Positions 51,735-61,389 are shown, numbered from the stretch's first letter. The stretch: 64,000 nt of DNA from Novosphingobium sediminis (GCF_007991615.1 NZ_BJYR01000010.1:94698-158697), one strand, 5' to 3'. Notes: generated by a model from the sequence alone, not told the origin. Numbers and translations: made by a program.

Positions 51735-53150
51735 ATGATCCGTAAGATGATCGGCGGGGTTGTGGGCGCGGGCTTGACGCTCGGCGCCGCTTCCACCGCC
51801 TTTGCCCAGGCGGCAATGGTCAAGGCGCCCGATGTGGCGGCCCAGGCCACGATGGTGAACAAGGGTGACACCACCTGGATGCTCATTTCGTCCGTGCTCG
51901 TCCTGATGATGAGCATTCCGGGCCTCGCGCTGTTCTACGGCGGTCTTGTCCGCACCAAGAACATGCTGTCCGTCCTAATGCAGGTGTTCATGATCGTCTC
52001 GATCGCGGGCCTGCTCTGGGCAACCTACGGCTACAGCCTCGCCTTCACCGGCGGCTCGCCCTTCATCGGCGGCTTCGGCAAGGCGCTCATGGCCGGCGTA
52101 ACCAGCGGTACATATTCGGCGACGTTCTCCAACAACGTCTACATCCCCGAACTCAGCTACTTCGTGTTCCAGATGACCTTCGCCATGATTACCCCGGCGC
52201 TGTTCATCGGTTCGTTCGCGGAGCGCATCAAGTTCACCCCGCTGATGGTGTTCGTCGTCCTGTGGTCGACCTTCATCTACTACCCGATCGCGCACATGGT
52301 CTGGTACTGGGCCGGTCCGGACTTCCTCGTCGATGCGCCGACCGACTACGGCTTCCTCTGGGGCAAGGGCGCGCTCGACTTCGCTGGTGGCACCGTGGTG
52401 CACATCAACGCGGGTATTGCAGGCCTCGTCGGTTGCCTCCTGCTCGGCAAGCGCCTTGGCTACGGCAAGGAAGCCACGCCGCCGCATTCGCTGACCATGA
52501 CCATGATCGGCGCCTCGCTGCTGTGGGTGGGTTGGTTCGGCTTCAACGCGGGTTCGAACCTTGAATCGAACGGTGTCGCTGCGGTTGCCTTCGTCAACAC
52601 CATGCTCGCCACTTGCGCTGCTGCGGTCAGCTGGGCGGTTGTCGAACAGGTCGTGCACGGCAAGCCTTCGATGCTCGGTGCCGCCTCGGGTGCCGTCGCC
52701 GGCCTCGTCGCGATCACCCCGGCTTCGGGTTACGGCGCGCCGATGACCTCGATCGTCCTCGGCCTTGTCGTCTCGCCGCTGTGCTTCTTCTTCGTCAGCA
52801 CGGTGAAGAACAAGTTCAAGTACGACGACACGCTCGACGTCTTCGGTGTCCACTGCGTCGGCGGTATCACCGGTGCAATCGCCACCGGCATCGTCGCGGC
52901 TCCGTCGCTCGGCGGCCAGGGCATCATCGACTACACCCAGTTCCCGGCTGTCGCGGCTCCGACCTACGACATCGCGGCCCAGCTCATCGTCCAGATCGAA
53001 GCGGTGCTCATCACCCTCGCCTGGTCGGGTATCGGCACCGCGGTGATCTGGTTCGTGCTCGACAAGACCATGGGCATGCGGATCAGCGAAGAAGGCGAGC
53101 GCGAAGGCCTCGACATCGCTGACCATGGTGAGCGTGCCTACAACTACTGA
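51735..53150 (+). CDS. amtB: Ammonium transporter
   Basis: A 471-residue Amt channel. The start at 51735 (MIRKMIGGVVGAG) has GGGG upstream and gives a signal peptide ending STAFA. After a short periplasmic stretch come about 11 membrane segments. ALFYGGLVRTKNMLSVLMQ, DFAGGTVVHINAGIAGLVG (first pore His) and FGVHCVGGITGAIATGI (second pore His) are hallmarks. Transcribed with glnK from the sigma-54 promoter. Confidence 0.97.
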   Translation: MIRKMIGGVVGAGLTLGAASTAFAQAAMVKAPDVAAQATMVNKGDTTWMLISSVLVLMMSIPGLALFYGGLVRTKNMLSVLMQVFMIVSIAGLLWATYGYSLAFTGGSPFIGGFGKALMAGVTSGTYSATFSNNVYIPELSYFVFQMTFAMITPALFIGSFAERIKFTPLMVFVVLWSTFIYYPIAHMVWYWAGPDFLVDAPTDYGFLWGKGALDFAGGTVVHINAGIAGLVGCLLLGKRLGYGKEATPPHSLTMTMIGASLLWVGWFGFNAGSNLESNGVAAVAFVNTMLATCAAAVSWAVVEQVVHGKPSMLGAASGAVAGLVAITPASGYGAPMTSIVLGLVVSPLCFFFVSTVKNKFKYDDTLDVFGVHCVGGITGAIATGIVAAPSLGGQGIIDYTQFPAVAAPTYDIAAQLIVQIEAVLITLAWSGIGTAVIWFVLDKTMGMRISEEGEREGLDIADHGERAYNY

Positions 53151-53189
53151 TCGGCCTCCGCCGATTGGCAACTACTGATTAACCAGCTT

Positions 53190-53305
53190 GGCGGGGCCAG
53201 AGGGCCAGATCCTCTCCCTCTTGGACCTCAAGGCCCCGCCAGACCATGTTCCTCCTGCGAACAGACTAAGGCCGGAAGCGCAATCGTGCTTCCGGCCCTT
53301 TTTTC
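53190..53305 (+). ncRNA. Candidate sRNA with anti-Shine-Dalgarno loop and terminator, downstream of amtB
   Basis: A 9-bp stem GGCGGGGCC (53190-53198) with GGCCCCGCC (53232-53240) encloses CTCCCTCTTGGAC; a linker with TTCCTCCTGCG follows, then a strong terminator (10-bp stem 53270-53279 with 53288-53297, six T). Pyrimidine-rich CCTCC motifs exposed between a hairpin and terminator resemble the alphaproteobacterial suhB/alpha-r14 sRNAs. It could instead be only the amtB 3' UTR. No promoter was assigned. Confidence 0.5.
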
Positions 53306-53395
53306 GTTTTGCGGGAGAGTGTTACGAGACGCACCAAGATGCCGAAGCTGCGTTAACCTTCCCACAACGCCCTTGCGTTACATACCTAACGTCAA

Positions 53396-55627
53396 GTGAC
53401 TAGCTGGCTAGGGGACTTTCAGGTGGTGCTGCGCAAGGCACGCGGGGTATTCGGAATAGGGGCAGTTGATGCCTCGCCATCCCGCACATCTGAAAGCGAA
53501 GCGGCGGCCCTGTGCCATACCTATGAAGACCTTGGTCTCGGCTTTTTCTGGTCCACCGATGCGGAAGGTCGCCTGAGCTACCTTTCACCCGGGGCTCATG
53601 CCCTTCTGGTGGGTGAGGGAACGGCGACGGGGCAGAGCTTCCTCGAACTGTTCCTCAAGACCGGCAACGAAAGCGAAGGCGAACGCACGCTGCCATTCGC
53701 GTTTGCGCGCAAGGGCCGCTTCGAGAAGATCACGGTGCGCAGCGAGCGGGCCGATGGCGAAACGCTGTGGTGGGCCATTTCCGGCGAACCGATCATTCAG
53801 CGCGGCGAGTTCGCCGGCTTCCGCGGCCACTGCGAGGATATCACCGGCGAGCGCCGCTCTGCCGAGGAAAGCTCGCACATGGCGATGCACGATGCATTGA
53901 CCGGGCTGCTCAATCGTCGGCGCATGTCGCAACTGCTCGAACGTACGCTTACGCTGTGCTCGCAGCAGCGCAGCCCCTGCGCGATCATGCTGATCGACCT
54001 CGACCGCTTCAAGCAGGTCAACGATACGCTCGGCCACGCCGCAGGCGATGCCCTGCTCAAGCAGGTTGCAGCACGGCTCGTTCGCGTTGTGGGCGACAAG
54101 GAAAAGGTCAGCCGTCTCGGTGGCGACGAATTCCAGGTCATCATGCCCGGGATCGATGATCGCGGCGTCCTTGGCGACATTGCGACCAGCATCATCACAA
54201 GCATTTCGCAGCCTTACACGATCGACGGCAGCCGCTGCCTGATCGGCGCATCGGTCGGTGTCGCGGTTTCGCCGTTCGATGGGGATGACAGCGACAGCCT
54301 CGTGCGCAACGCGGACCTCGCACTCTATGCAGCCAAGGGCGGTGGGCGCGGGCGTTTCCGCTTTTTCAGCGCGGATCTGCTCAAGGCTGCGGCTGATCGC
54401 CGCCTGCTCGAGGAAGACCTCCACGATGCGCTGCAGCGGGACGAGCTCGAGATTCACTACCAGCCGGTCGTGCGTGCGGAAGACAACCATGTTGTCGGCG
54501 TCGAGGCGCTGGTGCGCTGGAACCACCCTGAGCACGGCCCGGTCAGCCCGGCGCGGTTTATCCCGATTGCCGAGGAATCGAACCTTATCAAGGGCATCGG
54601 TGAATGGGTCTTGCGCAGGGCCTGCGAAGAAGTCTCGGCTTGGCCGGGCGGACTGCGCGTCGCGGTCAATGTTTCGCCGGTGCAGTTCGCGGACGACGGG
54701 TTTCCTGCGCTGGTTGCCAGTGCGCTCGCCAATTCCGGCCTCGAACCCGAACGACTCGAACTGGAGATCACGGAGAGCGTGTTCCTCCAGGAAGGCGGCG
54801 CCACCAATGAACGCTTCAAGGCGCTCAAGGGTCTCGGCGTCCGGCTGGCGCTCGATGATTTCGGCACCGGCTATTCCTCGCTCGGCTATCTGAAGACCGC
54901 GCCGTTCGACAAGATCAAGATCGACCAGTCTTTCGTGCGCGGCGCGACCGAGGCTGGCTCGCGCAATCGTGCGATCATTGCCGCCATCGTCGCGCTGGCG
55001 CAGGCGCTCGAGATGGATACGACGGCAGAGGGCGTCGAAAGCTTCGACCAGTTCGACCTGATGAAGAGCCTCAACGTCACGCTCGTGCAGGGCTACATCT
55101 ACAGCCAGCCGATCCCCAACGCCGAGTTCGTTGCCAAGCTCAACGAAGGCAACTGGACCATCGAGCCTTCGGGCCCAGCGTTCCAGCGCCACGACCGGCA
55201 GGCGATGTTCCGCCGCATCGGTGTGATCCATGACAACCACTACTACCCGGTCGTGTTGCGCAACCTTTCGGTCTCCGGCGCGCTGATCGAAGGCCTCGTC
55301 GATGTCCCGATGGGCACCGAATTCGTGATCGATCTTGGTGAAGGGCAGCTGGCCGTGGCCCGCGTGCGCCGTTCGCGCAAGCGCCAGCAGGGGCTGGAGT
55401 TCGAACAGGCGCTGGTGTCCGATGGCAACGGCGGCCTGTGCACGCGCCACCGCGCCTCGCCCTACCAATTGGCAGCGGCTGGCTTGCCGCAGAGCCCGAA
55501 GGGTGATGGCGTCCAGCCGATCGGCCCGCATCTGATCGGGGGGGGCGGCGAGGATGGCAAGGCCTCGATGCCGGCGTTTGCGATGGCGAGCGACTGGAAG
55601 GGCGCAGTTCTGCGCGTCGATCCCTAG
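53396..55627 (+). CDS. PAS-GGDEF-EAL-PilZ cyclic-di-GMP protein
   Basis: A 743-residue protein; the start is GTG 53396, or GTG 53423 behind GGGGA. A PAS domain (about 40-150) is followed by GGDEF (intact SRLGGDEFQVI), EAL (VEALVRW, VNVSP, LEITESVF, LALDDFGTGYSSL, KIDQSFV, AEGVES) and a C-terminal PilZ-like domain (RRIGVIHDNHYYPVVLRNLSVSG). Both catalytic domains look active. The position of the RxxD inhibitory site reads GDKE, so product feedback at that site is probably lost; PilZ may take over c-di-GMP sensing. No membrane segment. Confidence 0.92.
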   Translation: MTSWLGDFQVVLRKARGVFGIGAVDASPSRTSESEAAALCHTYEDLGLGFFWSTDAEGRLSYLSPGAHALLVGEGTATGQSFLELFLKTGNESEGERTLPFAFARKGRFEKITVRSERADGETLWWAISGEPIIQRGEFAGFRGHCEDITGERRSAEESSHMAMHDALTGLLNRRRMSQLLERTLTLCSQQRSPCAIMLIDLDRFKQVNDTLGHAAGDALLKQVAARLVRVVGDKEKVSRLGGDEFQVIMPGIDDRGVLGDIATSIITSISQPYTIDGSRCLIGASVGVAVSPFDGDDSDSLVRNADLALYAAKGGGRGRFRFFSADLLKAAADRRLLEEDLHDALQRDELEIHYQPVVRAEDNHVVGVEALVRWNHPEHGPVSPARFIPIAEESNLIKGIGEWVLRRACEEVSAWPGGLRVAVNVSPVQFADDGFPALVASALANSGLEPERLELEITESVFLQEGGATNERFKALKGLGVRLALDDFGTGYSSLGYLKTAPFDKIKIDQSFVRGATEAGSRNRAIIAAIVALAQALEMDTTAEGVESFDQFDLMKSLNVTLVQGYIYSQPIPNAEFVAKLNEGNWTIEPSGPAFQRHDRQAMFRRIGVIHDNHYYPVVLRNLSVSGALIEGLVDVPMGTEFVIDLGEGQLAVARVRRSRKRQQGLEFEQALVSDGNGGLCTRHRASPYQLAAAGLPQSPKGDGVQPIGPHLIGGGGEDGKASMPAFAMASDWKGAVLRVDP

Positions 55628-55695
55628 AGATAGGCCGCATCTGCCCGCGCGAGACGGTTCCCTTGACGCGGCAAGCCCGCTAAGGCGCCCGGGTC

Positions 55696-56832
55696 ATGTC
55701 CGAACCTTCCGCTCCTGCTGTCGCCACTCGTCCCGTGCCGAAACCGTGGATCGCGGCGATCCATCCTTACGTGCCGGGCAAGTCGACCGGTACGAACGGG
55801 CAGGTCCTGATCAAGCTTTCGGCCAACGAGAATCCGCTTGGCACCAGCCCGCTGGCGCGTGCCGCGCGCCTCGGCACCGGTGAAGGCGCGGGCGATCCGG
55901 CGCGCTATCCCGATCCCGAAAGCCATGCTCTGCGCGGGGCGCTCGGGGCGCTCCACGGCATCGATCCGGCGCGGATCGTGATGGGCACCGGCTCTGACGA
56001 ACTGCTCCACCTCGCCGCGCAAGCTTTCGCCGGACCGGGCGATGAAGTGCTGTACCAGCGCTACGGGTTCTCGGTTTACGAGATTGCCGCCCGCCGCTGC
56101 GGGGCCGATCCGGTCGAGGCGCCGGACCGTGACTATGCGGCCGACGTCGATGTCCTGCTTGGCTGCGTCACGCCGCGAACGCGCGTCGTATTCCTCGCCA
56201 ATCCCAACAACCCGACCGGCAGCTACCTGGCACGCGCCGAACTGGCCCGGCTTCACGCTGCGCTTCCGGCCGATGTGTTGCTGGTGGTTGACCAGGCCTA
56301 TGCCGAATATCTGGGCGGCGATGACGAGGATGGCGCGATGGCGCTGACGGCGGCGACGGAGAACGTCCTCATCACCCGCACCTTCTCCAAGATCTACGGA
56401 CTTGCCGGCGAACGGGTCGGCTGGGCGACGGGTGCGCCGCACCTGATCGACATGCTCAACCGCATTCGCGGCCCGTTCAACCTGACGATCACGGCGCAGG
56501 CAGCGGCACTGGCGGCGCTGGGCGATCAGGCGTTCGTCGCCGCCTCGCGTGAGCACAACCGCGCCGAACGCGCGCGCTTCGTCGGAGCGCTTGCCGCCCT
56601 TGGCAACCATGGCCTCCGCCCACTGCCGAGCGAGGCGAACTTCGTACTGATCGAGTTCTCCGGCGCGCTGACGGCGGAAGCGGCCTACAAGGGGCTGATG
56701 GACAACGGCTTCATCACGCGCTGGCTGCCGGGGCAAGGTCTGCCGCAATGCCTGCGCATCACCATCGGCACTGCCGCAGAGATGGACCGCGTTGCTGCCG
56801 TGCTGCGCCAGATGGCTGAAGCCGCGCGATGA
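55696..56832 (+). CDS. hisC: Histidinol-phosphate/aromatic aminotransferase
   Basis: A 378-residue class I/II PLP aminotransferase. PLP Lys is in [31 protein letters not shown] and [13 protein letters not shown] are family marks. Adjacent to tyrC with an ATGA overlap, as in Zymomonas, where the HisC homologue is proposed to serve both histidine and Tyr/Phe formation. A dual role is therefore plausible. Confidence 0.93.
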   Translation: MSEPSAPAVATRPVPKPWIAAIHPYVPGKSTGTNGQVLIKLSANENPLGTSPLARAARLGTGEGAGDPARYPDPESHALRGALGALHGIDPARIVMGTGSDELLHLAAQAFAGPGDEVLYQRYGFSVYEIAARRCGADPVEAPDRDYAADVDVLLGCVTPRTRVVFLANPNNPTGSYLARAELARLHAALPADVLLVVDQAYAEYLGGDDEDGAMALTAATENVLITRTFSKIYGLAGERVGWATGAPHLIDMLNRIRGPFNLTITAQAAALAALGDQAFVAASREHNRAERARFVGALAALGNHGLRPLPSEANFVLIEFSGALTAEAAYKGLMDNGFITRWLPGQGLPQCLRITIGTAAEMDRVAAVLRQMAEAAR

Positions 56833-57734
56833 GCTTTGCGCGCGTCGCCGTTATTGGTCTTGGCCTGCTGGGCGGATCGGTTGCGCGTGCGGTGCATGCG
56901 CATCTGCCGGATGCGATGACCACCGGCTTCGATGCGGATCCTGCCGTGCGCGAACGCGCGCGCGAGATCGGCCTCGCGAATTTTGTGCCCGAGACGGTGG
57001 CCGAAGCAGTGACCGGAGCAGACCTTGTGGTGCTCTGCGTGCCGGTCGGTGCGATGGCGACTGCAGGCGCGGCGATCCTGCCGCACCTCGCACCCGGCGT
57101 GATCGTGACCGACGTGGGTTCAAGCAAGGCCAGCGTGGCCAAGGCGCTGGCGGAAGTGTTGCCCGGTATCAGCGTGATTCCGGCGCACCCGGTGGCGGGC
57201 ACCGAGCAAAGCGGCCCGGACGCAGGCTTTGCGGCGCTGTTTCGCAACCGCTGGTGCATCGTGACGCCGCCGGCCGGCGCGGATGAGGCCGAAGTTGCGC
57301 GGGTCATGGCGTTCTGGGAAGCGCTCGGCGCGCGGGTCGAGACCATGGATGCCGAGCACCACGACCGCGTCCTCGCCGTCACCAGCCACCTACCGCACCT
57401 GATCGCCTACACCATCGTCGGCACGGCTTCCGATCTCGAGGAAGTCACCCAGAGCGAGGTCATCAAGTATTCCGCGGGCGGTTTCCGCGATTTCACCCGC
57501 ATCGCCGCGTCCGATCCGACGATGTGGCGGGACGTGTTCCTCAGCAACCGCGAAGCCGTTCTCGAAATGCTGCAGCGCTTCAGCGAAGACCTGACCGAAC
57601 TGCAGAAGGCGATCCGCAAAGGCGATGGCGCGATGCTGTTCGACACCTTCACCCGAACCCGCGCAATCCGCCGCTCGATCATCGAGATGGGCCAGGACGA
57701 TGCGCGGCCCGACTTCGGCCGCAGCCATACGTGA
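56829..57734 (+). CDS. tyrC: Prephenate/arogenate (cyclohexadienyl) dehydrogenase
   Basis: A 301-residue NAD(P)-dependent dehydrogenase for tyrosine synthesis. Rossmann motif [14 protein letters not shown]; catalytic His region [15 protein letters not shown]; and [15 protein letters not shown]. There is no ACT domain, so feedback control at the protein level would need another site. Coupled to hisC. Confidence 0.93.
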   Translation: MSFARVAVIGLGLLGGSVARAVHAHLPDAMTTGFDADPAVRERAREIGLANFVPETVAEAVTGADLVVLCVPVGAMATAGAAILPHLAPGVIVTDVGSSKASVAKALAEVLPGISVIPAHPVAGTEQSGPDAGFAALFRNRWCIVTPPAGADEAEVARVMAFWEALGARVETMDAEHHDRVLAVTSHLPHLIAYTIVGTASDLEEVTQSEVIKYSAGGFRDFTRIAASDPTMWRDVFLSNREAVLEMLQRFSEDLTELQKAIRKGDGAMLFDTFTRTRAIRRSIIEMGQDDARPDFGRSHT

Positions 57735-57778
57735 TTGCTGTTTCGGCCTAGCTGAAACAGGGTGGGCCGAAACAGAAC

Positions 57779-57857
57779 GGCACCAGCCCACTCCCCCGCC
57801 CGGCCACCCATTCAGGGTACTCTCGTGGGTGGCCGGGCGGGGGAGCGGGCTGGTGCC
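57779..57857. repeat. 32-bp-arm hairpin between convergent tyrC and Nramp genes
   Basis: Arms 57779-57810 and 57826-57857 pair at 31 of 32 positions around a 15-base loop. Lies between convergent stops (57734 and 57887). No T tract. Could act as two-way terminator or be a repeat-family insertion. Confidence 0.8.
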
Positions 57858-57886
57858 GCCTTCGCCGTTCGGCGAAGAAATGGACT

Positions 57887-59173
57887 CTAGCTCAGCAGGA
57901 ACATCGCCGAGACGAGGATCATCACCGCCGTTGCCGCCCAGCCGCCGATCTTGAGCAGCGGGGGCAGGGTGAGCCGGCCCATGACCTTGGGATTGGATGC
58001 CGCCAGCATCGTCATCACCATCAGTGGCGGGGCGAGCAGGCCATTGATGACTGCCGTCCAGTAGAGCGCCTGCATCGGATCGATGCCGATCAGGTTGAGC
58101 GCCACGCCGCCGAGCACGGCAACCACGATCGCGCCGTAAAACGCCTTGGCCTCGTGCGGCTTGCGGTCCAGGCCCTCGGTCCAGCCGAATGTTTCCGACA
58201 GCGCATAGGCCGCCGAACCGGCCAATACCGGCACGGCCAGCAGGCCAATGCCGATGATCCCGACTGCAAAGAGCAGGAAGCTGAAATCGCCCGCGATGGG
58301 CCGCAGCGCGCTCGCTGCCGCATCGGCGGAAGCGACTTCATTGATCCCGTGCGCGTGGAGCGTCGCCGCCGTCGCGATCACGATGAACAGTGCCGTCACG
58401 CTCGTTACGCCCATGCCGACCAAGGTATCGGTGCGCATCCGATTTAGTCCCGGCCCTGCTGCGCGCGGAAAAACGCCGAGCGGATGCTTGTGGAGCCGGT
58501 GCTGCTCCTCCACTTCCTGCCCGGCCTGCCAGAAAAACAGGTAGGGGCTGATCGTCGTCCCCAGCGTGGCGATCACGGCCATCGCGGTCTGGCGGTCATA
58601 GCTCAGCTGGGGTACCAGCACGCCGCGCAGCACCTCGCTCAGCGAAAGCTGGGCCACGAAGGGCACGAGGATATAGGCCAGCAGCGAAACTGCCGCCCAC
58701 TTGAGGATCCGGGTATAGCGCGCGTAGCTGACGAAGACTTCAAGCAGCACCGAAATGCCGCCGAACATGGCGACATAAAGCATCGTCGGCCCTGGCAGCA
58801 GCAGGTTCAGTGCCGCCGCCATCGCGCCGAGATCGGAGCCAAGGTTGATCGTATTTGCCACTAGCAGCAGCACGACGGCGAACCACAGCACCGGGCGCGG
58901 ATAGTGCCGCTTCAGGTTGTGCGCGATGCCATGGCCGGTCACTGCGCCGATCCGGGCGCAGATCAGCTGTGTCGCCACCAGCAGCGGATAGCTGAACACC
59001 ATGATCCACGCGAGGCTGAAGCCGAACTGTGCGCCGACCTGACTATAGGTGCCGATCCCGCTCGGGTCATCGTCCGCTGCGCCGGTGATGAGGCCGGGGC
59101 CGAGCACTTCGCCCCACGTGCGGGCATCGGCCTCGGTATGCCGCTCCTCGGTGCGGGCGTCCTCGATGCTCAT
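57887..59173 (-). CDS. Nramp-family transporter with variant metal-site motifs
   Basis: A 428-residue membrane protein with the Nramp/LeuT-type layout (about 11 segments). The TM1 motif is ADDDPSGIGTYSQ instead of DPGN, and the TM6 position reads TISPYLFFWQAGQEVEE where true Nramps have MPHN. Loss of the metal-selective Met places it among Nramp-related proteins, some of which carry magnesium or have unknown cargo. Manganese should not be assumed. It overlaps the downstream end of the plsC-like gene by ATGA and ends an operon with plsC and ydcF. Confidence 0.88.
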   Translation of the reverse strand: MSIEDARTEERHTEADARTWGEVLGPGLITGAADDDPSGIGTYSQVGAQFGFSLAWIMVFSYPLLVATQLICARIGAVTGHGIAHNLKRHYPRPVLWFAVVLLLVANTINLGSDLGAMAAALNLLLPGPTMLYVAMFGGISVLLEVFVSYARYTRILKWAAVSLLAYILVPFVAQLSLSEVLRGVLVPQLSYDRQTAMAVIATLGTTISPYLFFWQAGQEVEEQHRLHKHPLGVFPRAAGPGLNRMRTDTLVGMGVTSVTALFIVIATAATLHAHGINEVASADAAASALRPIAGDFSFLLFAVGIIGIGLLAVPVLAGSAAYALSETFGWTEGLDRKPHEAKAFYGAIVVAVLGGVALNLIGIDPMQALYWTAVINGLLAPPLMVMTMLAASNPKVMGRLTLPPLLKIGGWAATAVMILVSAMFLLS

Positions 59174-59883
59174 GCGTTCAGCACATTGATTGCGGCATGG
59201 ACGCGGGCCTCGATGTCCTCACGCGGCAGGCCGGGCGGGATTTCCTCGCCGAAGCGATAGCGGATCGTGCCGGAGCGCTTCCACAGGCGGTGGTAAAGCG
59301 GCCCGCTATCGACCGCGACGGGCACGACCGGCAGGCCGAGCATCTTGTAGAGCCCGGCAAAACCCGCCTGCAGCGGCGGCTGCGTGCCATGGGGCACGCG
59401 CGTACCTTCGGGAAAGATGATGAGCGGCCGACCATCCGCCGTCCAGCGCCGTGCTTCGGCTAGCATAGTCCTCAGCGCACTGGCCCCTCGCGCACGATCG
59501 ACCGCGATCAGGCCATAGCGCGTACCAATGGCGCCCCACAGCGGGATGCGCAGCAGTTGCTCCTTCGCGAAGACCACTGGCAGCGGGTACATATGCGGCA
59601 AGTCGATCGCCTCGAAGAACGATTCGTGCTTGATCGCATAGAGCACGCCGGGCCGGGCGGCGAAGCTGTCACCCTCGACCGTGATGCCGAGCAGGTTGCG
59701 TGCGCAGGCGCGGTGCCAGCTCGACCAGACCCGAACCATTTGCCGGTAACGGTTTCCCCCCAGCGGCATCACTGCGAGCGCAGCGATAACCTGCAGCACG
59801 GTGCCACCATAGAACACGGTGTAGAAGGCGATGCTGCGCAGCACATCGGGCAGGCGTGGGCCGGCATCGTGCTGACGGTCCAT
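59170..59883 (-). CDS. plsC: 1-acylglycerol-3-phosphate acyltransferase-like protein
   Basis: A 237-residue PlsC-type acyltransferase. Start at 59883 (MDRQHDAGPRL) has AGGA 6 nt upstream; a GTG at 59910 would overlap ydcF. Motif III is IIFPEGTRVPHG. The catalytic H-x4-D motif reads IKHESFFEAIDL, so Glu stands at the D position, a conservative change. One N-terminal membrane segment. Likely phospholipid synthesis or remodelling. Confidence 0.88.
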   Translation of the reverse strand: MDRQHDAGPRLPDVLRSIAFYTVFYGGTVLQVIAALAVMPLGGNRYRQMVRVWSSWHRACARNLLGITVEGDSFAARPGVLYAIKHESFFEAIDLPHMYPLPVVFAKEQLLRIPLWGAIGTRYGLIAVDRARGASALRTMLAEARRWTADGRPLIIFPEGTRVPHGTQPPLQAGFAGLYKMLGLPVVPVAVDSGPLYHRLWKRSGTIRYRFGEEIPPGLPREDIEARVHAAINVLNA

Positions 59884-59891
59884 GGCGTGTC

Positions 59892-60449
59892 CTACCACCC
59901 CGCCAGCCACGCGAGCACGCGGGCGATCAGCTTGTTATACTCGATGAACAGCGTTTTCATGCTCGGCCGCGAAGGGACGGCGTCCGGCAGGATCTCAACC
60001 CCGCGCGGCGCTGCCATCGCGAGATCAAACTCCGCGCGGCGCATGTGCCAGTCAGTTGTGACGAGGCGCACCGAGGTGATGTGCTCTGCCGCGATCCAGC
60101 GGGCGGCTTCGAGTGCGTTGGATCGGGTATCGACCGATTCGAAACCGAGCGTCACGCAGCAGGCAAGGAGCTCGGGCGAGACCTTGTACTCCGCAGCAAA
60201 TTCCCCCGGTTTCACTTCGCTCGCCACCCCGGCGATGAGCACCTTGCGTGCCTTGCCGGCGCGAAGCACGTCGAGGGCGCGCGGGATGCGTCCGCCTGCG
60301 CCCGTCAGCGCGATGACGCCGTCGGTCTTCTGCGCGCCGGCAGGGCGCGGCAGGGCGAGCGCGAACCACAGGAAGCCGAGCACCCATGCGAGCAGCACCG
60401 CCGCGCCAATGCGCCGCAGCAGGCCCGGCGGTTTGCGCACGCGTGCCAT
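59892..60449 (-). CDS. YdcF family (DUF218) membrane protein
   Basis: A 185-residue protein with one N-terminal membrane segment (IGAAVLLAWVLGFLWFALAL) and a DUF218 domain: DGVIALTGAGGRIPRAL, KVLIAGVASEVKPGEF, TRSNALEAARWI and RLVTTDWHMRRAEFDLA. Related proteins act in envelope polysaccharide or vancomycin-sensitivity pathways; function here unknown. It starts 1 bp after ftsX. Confidence 0.9.
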   Translation of the reverse strand: MARVRKPPGLLRRIGAAVLLAWVLGFLWFALALPRPAGAQKTDGVIALTGAGGRIPRALDVLRAGKARKVLIAGVASEVKPGEFAAEYKVSPELLACCVTLGFESVDTRSNALEAARWIAAEHITSVRLVTTDWHMRRAEFDLAMAAPRGVEILPDAVPSRPSMKTLFIEYNKLIARVLAWLAGW

Positions 60450-60450
60450 C

Positions 60451-61377
60451 TCAGAGCATCCGCCTGAGCGCGGCCAGCACCGTCACCCGCGCGGTCAGCA
60501 CGGCCAGCGCAACCCCGGCGACCGGAATGGCGGCGATCACGATCCAGTCCTGCCAATGGAGCACGGCACCTGCGACCATGCCCGAGCCGAGCCCGGCGAA
60601 CTGACGAGAGAGCGCGGCAATCGTCACCACGCCGGAGAGCAGGCCGACGAGCCCGCCCGCCGCCGCATCGAAGGCCATCGAGCGCTGGAACACACGTGCG
60701 ATCTGCTTGTCGGTGCCGCCGAGCATGTGGACGATCTCGATAGCCTCGCGGTGATTGCCCAGCGCGTTTCGCGATGCGAGCAGCACGGCGGCGATCGTCG
60801 CCAGCGCGAGCAGCGCGATGAGGCCGCCCGCCAGCCATTGCAGCGTGCCGATCGCGGCAAACACCGGGGCGAGCCAGCCGGCCTGCGCATCGACGCGAGC
60901 TGAACTGGCCACCGGCACAGCCAGCGCGCGCAAGTGCGCCACGCGGTCCGGGGTAGCCGGCCCCTTGAGGCGGACGTCGATCAGTGCCGGGATCGGCAGG
61001 GATTCGACATCATCGCCGGGCCGCGTGCCGAGCCAGGGTTCGACCAGGGTGTTGAGTTCCTCCTGCGCCACCTGGCGAACGTCTGCCACTTCGGGTGCCT
61101 TGGCAAGCACGCTGACAACCGCAGCGGCCTGGCGCAGCCGTTCCGAAGGAGCGGCGGTGACGATCTGCACGGTGACGCCGCCTTCAAGATCGGCGCTGGC
61201 GGTTTCGGCGGCATTGCGCAGAGCAAGGCCGCTGGCGGCAGCGACGACCGTGAGCGCGATCATGATCGCGATGACCCACGGCATCGGGCCTGACAGCTGC
61301 GCCTCGGGCAGCAGACGCGGGTCACTTGTGGCGCCGCCGCTGCGCCAGCGCTGGAACAGGGAAGAGAGAAGGGCCAT
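60451..61377 (-). CDS. ftsX: Cell division ABC permease FtsX
   Basis: A 308-residue permease subunit. One membrane segment near residue 35 (VIAIMIALTVVAAASGLAL), an extracytoplasmic domain (70-180), then three segments including LAGGLIALLALATIAAVLL. The loop EIVHMLGGTDKQIARVFQRS is the FtsX coupling motif. With FtsE it couples peptidoglycan hydrolase activation to division. It starts 12 bp after ftsE. Confidence 0.94.
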   Translation of the reverse strand: MALLSSLFQRWRSGGATSDPRLLPEAQLSGPMPWVIAIMIALTVVAAASGLALRNAAETASADLEGGVTVQIVTAAPSERLRQAAAVVSVLAKAPEVADVRQVAQEELNTLVEPWLGTRPGDDVESLPIPALIDVRLKGPATPDRVAHLRALAVPVASSARVDAQAGWLAPVFAAIGTLQWLAGGLIALLALATIAAVLLASRNALGNHREAIEIVHMLGGTDKQIARVFQRSMAFDAAAGGLVGLLSGVVTIAALSRQFAGLGSGMVAGAVLHWQDWIVIAAIPVAGVALAVLTARVTVLAALRRML

Positions 61378-61389
61378 CGTCCGGCAGTC

